Assembly (NCBI RefSeq): GCF_963966145.1 | Contig: NC_091052.1 | Coordinates: 3,410,001 to 3,474,000, forward strand | Source of the DNA: Tenebrio molitor | Lineage: Eukaryota > Arthropoda > Insecta > Coleoptera > Tenebrionidae | Direction of reading: 5' to 3' | DNA length: 64,000 bases | Part shown: positions 21,090 through 31,916 of the stretch, piece after piece | How positions within the stretch are numbered: position 1 is the stretch's first letter | How the letters are laid out: the number at the start of each line of letters is the position of its first letter | Made by a program: the position numbers and the translations under genes | The notes under the pieces: model-generated | Told to the model about the DNA's origin: nothing | Databases searched by the model: none | What the model saw: the letters and a program-made list of their open reading frames with translations, nothing else

Positions 21090-21597
21090 AATTGTCTTTA
21101 TCGCTCCCGTCTGCCTTGACGATGTTTGTTGAACTAAAGAAGCTGGAAGTTACTTGTCTTTCGAGTTTGCTTTTTACCGCCTCGAGTTGTTCGGATAATG
21201 ATTCAAGGTATTCCCAAAACAGGTGATAAAGGAATGTATTTCATACATAAAGAGTTGGAGCGTTTAATTTGCGTCTTCAATGAAATAGTTTGCGTGAAGG
21301 AAATTCCGTGAAATTTACCAATACATTTTTATTTAGATATTATCGATTCGTGGAATCTTTTTGCCTCACTGGCAGTGGCGTACTGTACGTCCCCGCGCTG
21401 ATAATAATACTAATGTTACGGTTAAAAATTATTTCCCACATGATTCAGTGTTTTCGTTTCATTAATAAACATGTTATTGAAATAGAACTTGGCCAGTTTC
21501 TTATTAAAACGAATTGCACAATGACAAAATCCTAGACAACAACAATATGTAAAATAACACGCAGAGTAATAAAATGAAAAAACACTTAAACAGTATA
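21090..21597. other. Promoter-side spacer of protease F
   Basis: Upstream DNA of protease F. A weak kappaB-like sequence (AGGTATTCCC) lies near 21207. No gene was recognised; a short ORF at 21290-21535 shows no domain. Confidence 0.35.
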
Positions 21598-22715
21598 CAG
21601 AGTGTCTCAGCTAAGACTTTCGAGCCTAATAACTCAGTTATTTTCCAGCGGATTTTTGTGAAATTTAAAATGCAGATATTTTAGACGGTGAAGAATAAAA
21701 TCCCATTAATGCAATCACTCAAGTCTTAAAAACGTAATTTTTACATACCCTTTTGAAATGTTGAATCAATTAAGATTTACATAAAAAATTGATCGTCAAT
21801 AAAAAATGCTGTAGGGAAAAACTCGTCCTTGAAAGACGTCTGGTTTGCAAGAAAAAAGCAAAAAACTGTGTTAAACGTGGCTGCAAATCAAAAACGTAGA
21901 CGCGTATGAAACAAACGCGCAATTTTGCAGAATTTTGGTCATCCCTTTTCGCAGAAGCGCAGTTGACATATTTGACGTTTATCTTGCTAACCTTACAAAC
22001 ACTTACAAAGTTAAAGACAACATTTGGACGTAATTTAGTATACTGGATGCTTTAATTCTTCCATAAAGGACTAAAATACGATCGGGATATTTTAACAAGG
22101 TAATTTAGTTCACGTACGCTTCCTGTGTCTTCAAATAAATTGACGATTCTCTTAACCTTACATTTTGTAAATCCTACATTTGGATAGTGTTCCACGAGAA
22201 AACGAACTGTGTCATTGAAGTTCTTACGACACTCTCCATAGGCAAACATTTTTCCTTTTTCAACAATATTGAAATTTCTGCCGCTGTAGTCTACTTTTAG
22301 AGTATTTTCAATAAATTTTCACAATTTGACGTTTCTAATAAAGCGCGCCCAATTTTGACAGACTTTAAAGGTCTACAAAATGTTGCTTGGCAATTAATCA
22401 TCAATTGTTTAAAAAGTAACTGCTCAAATACCTTCAAATTTTGCATTAAATTTTTAACGACAAAATCTATTCTTTTCGTTGAATCAGACAAGTGATTTAC
22501 TTAATTGTTTGTGTAGACCCCTATTTTTTAATGTTTAACAATCTAATAATAATCGCGTATAATTTACGATAGAGGAAACATTTTTTAACTTGAGGTAATT
22601 TTATTATTACTAATTGAACCTTCACGGTCTAAAATATCTGCATTTTAAATTTCATAAAAATCCGTTGGCAAATAACCGAGATATTAGGCTCGAAAGTCTT
22701 AGCTGAGACACCCTG
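21598..22715. mobile_element. TA-flanked DNA transposon remnant with DUF4817-like relic (1,118 bp)
   Basis: About 95-bp terminal inverted repeats start CAGRGTGTCTCAGCTAAGAC at each end, with TA on both sides. Inside, minus-strand 22052-22249 encodes a 65-residue fragment with YGEC, an N-rich helix, YPNVGF and EDTGSV, which resembles the DUF4817 helix-turn-helix domain linked to mariner-like elements. Another short minus ORF (22297-22491) may be further relic. No DDE catalytic domain is visible, so the element cannot move on its own. Confidence 0.75.
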
Positions 22716-23159
22716 TATAAACGTGTACATAACGTTTTAATTAATGTAGGACAATTTTTCTCCGACCGTCTTTAAAAAGGTTACTTTTAATACCGTTTTC
22801 TTTCACTAAAATTGATGTTTTTATAACTGTACAAAAAAGTTACGTGTTACTAAGGCAACACTTTTACCTCCTAGAATTAAAAGTACTTTTAATCCTAGGC
22901 TTAAACTTTTTTTTCTTCAAACGTCCGTAAATTATAACATTATCCTGCTGCATTGATAATGCTAAAGTGTCACTTCATTGTCATGGCATCTAACGAGCTG
23001 ACGAGCGGCAGATAAAGTTATTATCTCCGCTGAGGGCGTCCGTGAAGTTATTATCTCCGCTGATGAGCGGCAGTAAAGTAAACTAGCTAAATCATTTGAA
23101 ATTCCTACCTGGTTTCTTAACATGTCTTAAATAATTTGTTATGAAGGTTTGAAGAAAAA
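22716..23159. other. Unassigned spacer
   Basis: No gene recognised. Near 23010-23070 a short phrase (TTATCTCCGCTGA) occurs twice as a direct repeat. Confidence 0.4.
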
Positions 23160-23294
23160 ATAGTATATGTTATTCGGAGCAAAAATGGTTTTATGTGCTT
23201 TGGCTGGTTTGTCTGCCTCACTGCGTTCAGCAGCCAATCTACCAGCCGCAGCACATAAACCTTCATTTTTGCTCCTCATAACATAATATACTAT
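23160..23294. repeat. Foldback element 1
   Basis: Arms 23161-23208 and 23241-23293 are inverted repeats of about 48 bp around a loop of about 30 bp. The left end begins TAGTATATGTTATTCGGA. It has no coding capacity. Confidence 0.65.
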
Positions 23295-23482
23295 TACTTG
23301 CAACTAATAACTAACAGTTTAATACTTCATTAATTTGAAGAAAACAACTAAATATGTAAACAAAACAAAAGCCAAAACTGTGTCTTTGGTTATAGGAATA
23401 TTTCAACAGAACGTTCGCTTTGAAATGTATCTATGAGTTTCGAGCTTTAATGATGTTGGTCTTTTACTTGGTTGGAGAAAAA

Positions 23483-23586
23483 ATAGTATGTGTCATTCGG
23501 ATTAAAAGTGAATTTTTTTGACTTGCAATTATTGCAAACGAATTGCCCGTCAAAAAAGTACCACTTTTAACCCTAATAACACAATA
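23483..23586. repeat. Foldback element 2, related to element 1
   Basis: The left end (ATAGTATGTGTCATTCGGAT) matches that of the foldback at 23160. The arms pair around a short loop. The right terminus appears cut off where the next repeat starts at about 23588. Confidence 0.55.
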
Positions 23587-23587
23587 A

Positions 23588-23767
23588 CGGGTGTTTTTTT
23601 TTTTAATTTGGCGCCGAAGTTGGCGTTGAAGAGTCGATCGTGAATGCACTGTACGGATAACGGATCACGGATCAGCTGTTTAAAACTTGCGCTGTTACAC
23701 GAGTGGTGCGTTCTCAATCGACTCTCCAACGCCAACTTCGACACCAAATTTAAAAAAAAAAAACACT
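23588..23767. mobile_element. MITE copy 2 (GTTGGCGTTGAAGAGTCGAT family)
   Basis: Inverted arms with GTTGGCGTTGAAGAGTCGAT on one side and its complement on the other, preceded by a CGGGTGT-T-rich end. The centre contains GGATCACGGATCAGCTG, also recognisable in the copy at 62511. It abuts foldback element 2. Confidence 0.75.
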
Positions 23768-23924
23768 CTTTACATACTGTTGTGCATTGTCATGTATGCT
23801 TTCTTTTTCATGTTCTTCCCTTCCCGTTTATGAATTATGCGAGCCTTTTTCGGAGCAAATAAAATAAAATAAATATATTTATTGTAGATAAATGTTTACA
23901 ATCGGTAGAATTTTTACACTATTG

Positions 23925-25216
23925 TTAAAGTTGTTGAGCGATGGTATTTTTTATCCACTCAATATAGTTTGGTATATACGTGTAAACTCCAGGCCATCCT
24001 TGTTTTCCACATCCAACACCAAAGCTGACAACCCCTGCCGCATACCACCTTCCGTTGGCCTTCTCTACCATAAGTGGCCCTCCTGAGTCCCCCTGACATG
24101 TATCTCTATTCTTCATACCACCAACACAAATCTGCCTTGACGTCAATTCAACATTGATAGAACGATATTTTTCTGCACAGTCATTCCAAGAATATGCGGG
24201 AAGCGTTGTTTTTAAATTAACATTACTGACAGTATCTGAAATTGTACGACAATGAATTCTTGGTGAAACAAAATTGTTTAACTTGATGAAAGTACAAACC
24301 GTTTTCTGTTCTGCCCCATCCGCTTACAACATACCCCCACGTTTCAAATTTCTCTTCCAGCAAACAAATTGGTGAAACGTAATTTGTGAATTCGACTTTG
24401 TCTCGAAGAATAATTAAACCAATGTCGTGGTCGTGATTTCTCGATCTTACGTTATACCCTGAATGTGCTATAGCACTGCGAACAAAAATGGTTTTTTTCT
24501 GTTCTAAGCAATTATCCGCGGGACTGCAATATGTTTGATGTTCGCCGAATACAACAGTATGGCTACAAAGTCTCGTTGAAAAAGGTCACTGGTTCAGGAA
24601 AATATACCTACAGATCTCCTAATGGATTGTTAGAAGTCACACAATGAGCTGCTGTTAACACTACTCTAGAACTGATAAGACAACCTGTGCAAGAAAAGTG
24701 CAACTCTCCCTGGTCATCTCGACGAAAGAGTCTACCTAACCACGGAAACTCTCCAACTTGGGACTCTTCTCCACCTAAAATTCGAGAATTTGTCGAGATA
24801 TTTGTGATACCACAATTTTGAACAGATTCAGCAGATGCTTCAGTTGACGTTTTCGTGAACAGTATTTTTTGCTTTTCACAGCAGACGTGATGCTTATTTC
24901 TGTTTTGATTAGGGGGTCCACACGATCTCCTTGGTAAAGATGTTTTGTTCAATTGTATGAGAATTGACACACAGTTATGTATCTGGACACAGTAACCCAT
25001 TTCTACACTGTCTGGTATTTGACATTCGGTCAGAATAGACGCTAAATTTATTGTAATTTTAATATAAAGTTTTTAAACATATTATGACTTACGATCTTCT
25101 TTAGGCGAATATGTTGCTAATGTACTGTTTGTAATTTCCACAAAATCACATTTTTCTGTTAAGTGTAGTATACAAAAAGCAACACTAATGAAAGATTTGC
25201 TCCATTTTGAATCCAT
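23925..25216 (-). CDS. Clip-domain serine protease G (375 aa)
   Basis: Four exons: 25093-25216, 24612-25041, 24300-24562 and 23925-24235, with phases 1, 2, 1. The chosen start gives MDSKWSKSFISVAFCILHL, a signal peptide; an upstream in-frame ATG at 25264 would add 16 charged residues before it. One six-Cys clip domain follows (ECQIPD, YCVQIHNC, SCGPP, VCC) with a short linker. Activation is predicted after Arg in NSRILGGEE. His (TAAHC), Asp (HDIGLIIL) and Ser (GDSGGP) are present, and Asp189 (NRDTC) predicts trypsin-like cleavage. Exon 2 ends at a GTAGGT donor, as in protease H, its closest neighbour by sequence and gene structure. A TATA box and a kappaB-like site lie upstream. AATAAA is at 23878-23883. 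Confidence 0.9.
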
Positions 25217-25328
25217 TTTGGCTTCCTGCTGATGTTTCTTCAATATTTTCTTTTCAATATTCACTGAAGATTAGCAGTCGTAACCTTTAACACTACACGA
25301 TAACAACATAATAACAGGAATTGTGGTA

Positions 25329-25335
25329 TTTTATA
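25329..25335 (-). promoter_or_regulatory. TATA box of protease G
   Basis: The minus strand reads TATAAAA, about 115 bases upstream of the chosen ATG (25216) and 65 upstream of the alternative ATG (25264). Confidence 0.5.
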
Positions 25336-25499
25336 AAGAAATTTATTGAGGGAATAAATGAAGTACAAATATTTAATTTAATAGTTTTAAACGAGAGTTT
25401 TTAGTTTTATCGGGTTTGCTTTACCAATGAAAAAAAATGTTCAAGTGTTTGCTTTGACGTACCATACGTACCATTTGCTTTTAACTATATGGTAATGTT

Positions 25500-25509
25500 G
25501 GGAATTCCC
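25500..25509. promoter_or_regulatory. Candidate kappaB (Rel/NF-kB) site upstream of protease G
   Basis: The palindrome GGGAATTCCC fits the Rel-family consensus and lies about 165 bp upstream of the TATA box of protease G. Many insect immune genes carry such sites. The same string also occurs by chance in coding DNA of protease F, so the inference is modest. Confidence 0.35.
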
Positions 25510-25695
25510 AAGAATATTTTGTCGAATAAAATGCATGCAACCTGACACATTTTTAGATATTCTTGACCCCCTTCGTGTTCTAAAATAAAATAAAATAAAA
25601 TAAGAGTCGTTTATTAATATTATGTTATTTCACAAGTACATATAACTTATTCCACAATACGAGTACACAACATCTAGGAGTATGTATATGTTTGT

Positions 25696-27299
25696 TTATT
25701 TAATACGACCTATGGTCTTTTTTACTGTATGTTTAATCCAACTTTCATAACTAGTAACATTAGTGTAAACTCCAGGCCATCCTTCTTTACCACAGCCTAA
25801 ACCGTAACTGACGACTCCAGCAGCAAACCAGTGTTTTCCGTCCCTTACTATCATCAGTGGTCCTCCAGAATCACCAGTACAACTGTCTCTGCCTTTTATC
25901 CCACCTGCACAAAGCTGTTTATTGATAATTTTCACGTTAATTCTGTCGTATTTATCGGTACAGTTTGCGAATGAGAACGGTGGTACTGACACTTTCATTT
26001 TCACAGCACTTACACTTTCTGAAAATGAAGTTGTTAAGATTTGTTCACTTTATTGGTGAGGAGTCACCTGTCTTTGTGCTACCCCAACCGCTCAACCAGT
26101 ATTCGAATGGTATAAAATCCACCTTGTCCAAAATACAAATTGGAATCACGTAGGATGAGAATCTGGCATCCTTCCTCAAGAAAATTAAACCGATGTCGTG
26201 GTGATGGTCTCGAGAGTTCATGTCATAATCAGGGTGAACAAAAGTTTTTTTAACTTTGATTACTTGTAATTTTTCCGCACATGTCTTATTCTTGGAGTCA
26301 CAGTCGATTTTTGTTCTAGTGTTGTGTTCGCCTAACACCACTTCATGTCTGGAGACGTAAATGAATGATTTTTAAATCGAAATTAATGTAACTAACCTAC
26401 ATTGGACCCAGAATCATTATGTTCTCTGACTGTAAACAATGAGCTGCTGTCAAGACAAATCTAACTGTAATTAGAAATCCAGAACAACCAAATGTTTTAC
26501 TATTCCCTGCGTCTTTATGTATTAATCTTGCTACCCACGGAAATTCACCCAGTTTAGCTTCTTTGCCACCGAATATTCTGCCTCTTATTGTAACATTTTG
26601 ATAACCACAGCTTCCTGGAAAAGCGTGTTCTTTTGCATAGATAATACTTAGATTTTTGAAGTTTTCATATTTCCCGCAACACACTCTAGTTTTTACTCCG
26701 TCTACAATTTTGCCACAATAAGAGCGACGTAAGAACTGCGTTGCATTGTGATTAGAAAGTTGACTATCCAACTTTGGACAGTTCGACAGAGGCACACAAT
26801 ATCCATCGTCTTCATTTGGAGTCACACAAGGGGTAACCATGCCTGACAGAATTTGTCAAATGTAATTAACTTAAGTAAAATTACAAACAAGCATATGTGA
26901 CGTTTACTAAAATATAGTATATCTATATTTGTAAACACAACAGAAACTTACGCTGTGTTACTGTCAAATTTCTGCCAGTTTTATTTACAAAATGACCATC
27001 TGAATGCCCAGAAAAATGTCTAGTTTTATTTGTAAAATCACCTTCTGGATGTCCAGAAACATTTCTGCCTCCATGTTTCCCATCTACAAATAAATAATGA
27101 CAAACTAATTAAGTTTCTATACACAAATTTGCAATCACTTACCAGTCTTGCTTTTTAAGCTAACATTTGAAATTTGGGCATCTGGAATAATTTCGACTGC
27201 GTGTTGTGATGTTTCAGTTATATTTTCTGTCGCATAAATTAGAAACCAAAAAGCACCAGACAAAATGTACATATAAGTAATATTCCACAACCCAAACAT
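25696..27299 (-). CDS. Clip-domain serine protease H with repeat-bearing N-terminus (444 aa)
   Basis: Five exons: 27143-27299, 26952-27083, 26401-26842, 26068-26348 and 25696-26018, with phases 1, 1, 2, 1. The first exon holds a signal or anchor segment (MFGLWNITYMYILSGAFWF) and a polar stretch. Exon 2, a phase 1-1 exon, encodes two degenerate repeats of about 17 residues (SGHPEGDFTNKT and SGHSDGHFVNKT), rich in potential N-glycosylation sites. A six-Cys clip follows (PCVTPNE, YCVPLSNC, YCGK, VCC). Activation is predicted after Arg in RGRIFGGKE. His (TAAHC), Asp (HDIGLIFL) and Ser (GDSGGP) are intact; Asp189 (GRDSC) predicts trypsin-like activity. The stop codon overlaps an AATAAA. It is most like protease G. 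Confidence 0.88.
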
Positions 27300-28332
27300 T
27301 TTTCATTATGTGATATTTCGACTTCTAATATAAATGTTCTACTTGTTTGCAGAATGATCCAAGTTTGAACACAGTAATGAAACTCTTGACCTTTATTATC
27401 AAATTGATGATTAAAAAATGCACTAGAAAAACATGACTTTTAACCTATAAAAAGTACACCGAAAACCATTTTAACATCTTTCAGAATTGAGTAATGAAAT
27501 TACGAGAAAAATAAACCCTTTATCTGCACCACCATACCAGTTTAATCCTTGCTTAATTCCCCTTGCGCAAATAAATAGCCGGGATTTGCAAAAATGCCAT
27601 ATTTTGCCGTTATCAAGGTCATTATCAAAATTACAGCCCTTGCTCGCTCTAGGCTTATTACGCTATCCGTTTCGAATTAGCAAGTTTTTGAATTTGGGGC
27701 GGATTTACAGCTGCCTGTTGGCTTATCGTTGCTTGCGTTGACGCACTCGTATAATTTATCAATCAATAAGATTTCCACTTTGTATTTTTTAAATGTCAAT
27801 AAATGCTAATTCATCTTCATATAAATAGAAAATACTCGTATGCAACCAACAGTAAATTTATCACAGACGATTCTTTACAACAAGGTGCAATGATTAATGA
27901 AATTGTTACTTATAAATTATTAAATTTTTCATAAACCTTTTAAGTGTGTTTGCTGAGAGATAATCATATTTGTTGATATTAACCAAACACAGATTTTTCA
28001 GTAAAATATTCTTTTTGATGACTACCTCATTGTTTAATTAATTATCACAAGGTCAGTGTTATTGTTAATTTTGTATTTAAATTTACATTAACGGTGGAAA
28101 TTCTTGCTGATGTAAGGCTATTGTGATTTGGTTGGAATATCGTTAATGATTTCTGTGAATTATTTGTGAATGATTAAAAAGTAACTGCTCTTAATTATGC
28201 ACACAGGGTAAGCATATTATTATTCATCCGTGTCTGCAAGCTTTAAAGTTTCATTGTAGATCATTTAAGTACATTAGAATGATCAAAAACTAAAAATAAA
28301 AAGCAGAAAAGTCCTGCTTTACGCTTGCATGT
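27300..28332. other. Right flank of the protease cluster
   Basis: The left part is the promoter side of protease H, with a TTTTTATAGG stretch on the minus strand near 27448. The 27487-27741 ORF shows no domain. Otherwise this is AT-rich spacer. Confidence 0.4.
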
Positions 28333-29493
28333 TATGGACATGTTCATAGATAAAATAAAGACAAATAGAATGAAAAGAGGCCTATCAATTTTGTGCAACA
28401 GAATCCATGGTAACGATTTATCGCACCGTCCACAAGCCAAGAGATGGCGCAAATTTGGGGAAAGATTTAAACTTTTGAAATCAAAGTTGTCTCAATTCAT
28501 TTCATTTACTTTCATCTCATGAAGTATTATTGTCAAGTCTTTTCTAAAGATTTAAATACGACAATTCGTGTTCGTGGCTAAAACTGTAATACTATGAAGC
28601 TTTGTAGTGTTCAAAACTGCCAGCACCCGCCACAGGTTCCCCAATCCTTTAAAATATCCTGCACGGTTTCGGGAATGGTTACGAAGAATGGGCAATGTTT
28701 ATCTCTTCGAAATCGATCAAATGAAAGTTTACAATGGATATACGGTTTGTGCATCCATATTTCAGACTTTCCGATTACGACACGAACAATAGAGGGAAAA
28801 TACGGCTATACCTAGCTTACAAATTCAATGGGTAAAGTAAAAACTATCTAGAATAAAAATTCTATAATAATCATCTTCAAACTTTTTAGAAAATGAGGTA
28901 GATCCAACCAAGATTATTCATGGAAATTACAAAAAAAGAATTCCCAAATTGACTTCCCACATCACCAATTCCTTACCAGATATCCGGTGACCAAATACAT
29001 TTTCAAACTTCAAAAGAAAGTAACCAGTTTTCTGTTGAAAAAATCAAATGCCGTGTGAAATTATTCTCAAAATTTGAAATGAAGTTAAAAGGTAAAGTTT
29101 TGGGGGATGATGCAATACATTTTTGTTTGGCACAATCGAAAAAAAGAGACATTAAACCAAAAGGGCGCAAATACACTACAGAAAATAAAATCTTGGCATT
29201 GGCGTTTTACAAACAATCTAGGAGAGCTTATTCAAAATTAAGAGAATTTTTTTCACTTCCTACGCTGTAGAAATGTATAAGATGTTGAAAATAAAAAAAT
29301 ATTAAAATAAACCTGTTTTTTATTATCTTTTTTAAATTATTAAATAATAAAAATAAAGTAAGAATGGAAAACATCCAGTAGGCTATGGAATATTGCACCG
29401 TCCACAACTCAACAGATGACGCCACATTTGCTGCTCAAAAAAAAAATCAAGGGACTTTGCATTCTATTTGTCTTTATTTTATCTATGGACATG
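28333..29493 (+). mobile_element. Decayed P-element-like (THAP) transposon
   Basis: Outer inverted repeats of about 35 bp (28333-28374 and 29458-29493; core ATAGATAAAATAAAGACAAA) enclose a broken plus-strand transposase. At 28594 a THAP zinc finger begins (KLCSVQNC), shifts frame near 28640-28660, and continues as HRFPNPLKYPARFREWLRRM with the later VCASIF match to the Cys-His part. At 29055-29270 a fragment with KGRKYTTENKILALAFYKQS resembles the region after the THAP domain in P-element and THAP9 transposases. Subterminal repeats with GCACCGTCCACAA lie at 28425 and 29395 in the same orientation. It is frameshifted and truncated, hence inactive. Confidence 0.65.
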
Positions 29494-30227
29494 TTGTATC
29501 CACCACGCCATCTCGTACGTGTTGAAGTAACTAAGAACGTCAGGATTTCATTAAAATAATGTCAGTTTGGTTGCCGAAATTTCCTGCAAAACAAAAAAAC
29601 AACGTATCGAACATCCACTGGTACAGTTTTTGTTAGTTTCCGTGTGCGGATCGCATTGACTATTGCATGTCAGGATCAGCAGCGATAGCGGAACAGAATG
29701 ACGTGTAGCAAGCAGGAACGTATTTCCTGCTGTCCGTTGCAGCTCAGCCACTCTGCCCGCCTATTGAGATCGGTCATATCTCTCGACAACCCATTATGTT
29801 ATACTGCCTCTCAAATGTAAACATTTATTGCTATTGGAAAGGGTCTTTAAGGATATTATAACGTACATTTTGCTAACGACATCGTCGACTGCTTTCCTCC
29901 GGCAAATGTCAGTCTGGCCGTCCGCACCGACAACGTGCAGCGAGGACTCACAGGACGAAAACCTCTTTCGAATATATTACGCCTAATACCCAGATCAATT
30001 GCCAGAATGTTTATTCAATTGCTGGAAGTGACGTATGCTTTTGTCGGACTATAATATTACCAAATCTAGATATCGGTCTTGGACGCCATTAAAGACTAAG
30101 ACGTTTAAAGGGGAGATTCCCTTTAATATAGCGGTAATAGTTTGACCTATGAAAATTTTACTGTACTCCACTGGAGATAACTGTAACCGTCTTAAAATCT
30201 GAGAAGGTAAATCGGTCTCTTAGTATA
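29494..30227. other. Unassigned spacer
   Basis: No gene recognised. The 29551-29751 minus ORF shows no domain. Confidence 0.4.
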
Positions 30228-30479
30228 CACGGTTATTCACGAGAGGGGTATTTCTGAATTTCTTTTTACCGCAACCCATTATACACATTGCAGCAATATC
30301 TTGATTTCAAATTTTTAAAATAATTATAACTGAATCCACGATGGCTCTTAGTTCTGTCTCTTTGACGTTAAAGCAAAAAATTTTTGTCAATTCACATTTG
30401 ATTTAGTAGTTACTGCCATTGGTATTGTTGGTTGCGACAAAATAAAAATTCAGACGTACCCCTCTCGTGAATAAGCCTG
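30228..30479. mobile_element. TA-flanked MITE (252 bp)
   Basis: Inverted ends with TTATTCACGAGAGGGGTA pair over about 50 bp and are flanked by TA. The interior is non-coding. It lies 24 bp from the next element. Confidence 0.75.
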
Positions 30480-30503
30480 TATCTATTTTTATTTTTAAAT
30501 GTA

Positions 30504-31017
30504 CAATCGCGGCCATCCAAAAGTGAACGATAGCTTGCGAAAATTTCTGTATTTTTCGTTAGATTAAATCAGGCTGTATTCATTGGCGTTCGTGCAGCAG
30601 GCGTTACTATTTTAATTATAAAAAGTTGTAATAAATAATTTTTAATAAAAATGAGACTGAGAAGTAATTAATACATTATTAAAGTGAAAGTAAATTTTAC
30701 TGAAGAAACCCTTCCAACACCTATTCGCATTGGCCTCTCAAGCCTGTTTTCTTCCCAACCCCTTTTTTTAATGAAGATGCAAGTCTTACTGCAATGTAAT
30801 TCTCTCGCCACAGCAGCCAACGACCAATTTTCTTCTAGCTTTGCAATAGCAATAGCCCTAGCTGTCTGCATCGGAGTGAGATGTGGCATTTAAAAAAAAA
30901 TGGTTTGAATAAATTTTTTATCGCTAGTGTCAAACTTTGACATTTTAGGACGCCTATGATTTAAAGTAAAAATCAAACTATAAAAAAAAAACGTTCACTT
31001 TTGGATGGCCGCGATAG
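30504..31017 (-). mobile_element. Tc1-like deletion derivative (514 bp)
   Basis: About 25-bp inverted ends (ATCGCGGCCATCCAAAAGTG) are flanked by TA. Minus-strand 30668-30889 starts MPHLTPMQTARAIAIAKLEE and continues through a helix-turn-helix (AAVARELHCSKTCIF), the typical N-terminus of Tc1 transposases. The sequence then runs into unrelated residues and stops, so the catalytic DDE part is deleted. Confidence 0.8.
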
Positions 31018-31826
31018 TACGCTTATGTTCACAATTTCACTCGAAGATTTTAAAAACATTTAAATTTTTTTTAAATTCAAGAAATGGTTCGAATACCTAT
31101 TTATTATTTTTCAATTAATTGAGACAGCAGATCCAGTTTGTACATTTGAAGTCACTGTCAACACAACATTCCTATGTAAATTAAATTGTCGGTTTGATGT
31201 TTTGATTATAACTCACTTGGCAAATTAACTTCAATATTTTGTTTACCCCTAGGTATTGATCTAACTCATTTATACGTTGTGAAACAATAAATAATCGAAA
31301 ATAATTAAAAAATGTATTTAAATAAAAAATAAATATGTATGTACTGCATTATGCTATCTATTTGTTAAAAATTAAAACTCCTAAAGGTCAGTGTTGCATC
31401 GAGTATGATGTTGGGAGGCCTTTGTCAACATGCCGTTGAATTTCGGTCAATTATTATACATATTTCAAATTCATCTTTGTAAACTTTATCTCTTAAGTAA
31501 CCCAATAAAAAATCGCACCGGTTTAGATCTGAAAACCTGAAGCCACACAACGGACCCACTTAACGCAAATTTTATTCTAATAAGCTGATTTATTCTGGCT
31601 GGTCAAAGTAGCGTTCTCTACCTTACCATGTAAAAGGGGAATTCTTTTTATTTTCAAAATAAACCTGATTACATCTACATTAAACATTTTGATAGCACTA
31701 GCAGTGGAAGATTAATCTAAAAAAATGCTTTGATGAGTTTCAGTCAAAGCCACCTTTTAATGTATTTTTAATTTTAGATCATTTTAAAGTAACGTATTGT
31801 CCATTACCAAACTCATAATAAAAACT
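31018..31826. other. Unassigned AT-rich spacer
   Basis: No gene or repeat recognised. Confidence 0.4.
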
Positions 31827-31916
31827 AGTAGAAGCTCTTTTTGTGCTTCGCCCAGTTGCGACCTTGACTTCGTCTCAGTCTTCGATCGCTAGGCTTAGCA
31901 CAAAAAGACTTCTACT
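31827..31916. repeat. Short foldback
   Basis: Arms with TAGAAGCTCTTTTTGTGC pair with AGCACAAAAAGACTTCTA around a loop of about 48 bp. The style resembles the foldbacks at 23.2 and 23.5 kb, but the sequence is only distantly similar. Confidence 0.55.

Noticed and set aside
23464..23862. ORFs on both strands around 23.5-23.8 kb
   Set aside because: They arise from the inverted arms of a foldback and a MITE.
31827..31916. Hairpin considered as a microRNA precursor
   Set aside because: The loop of about 48 bp and the transposon-rich setting fit a foldback repeat better.
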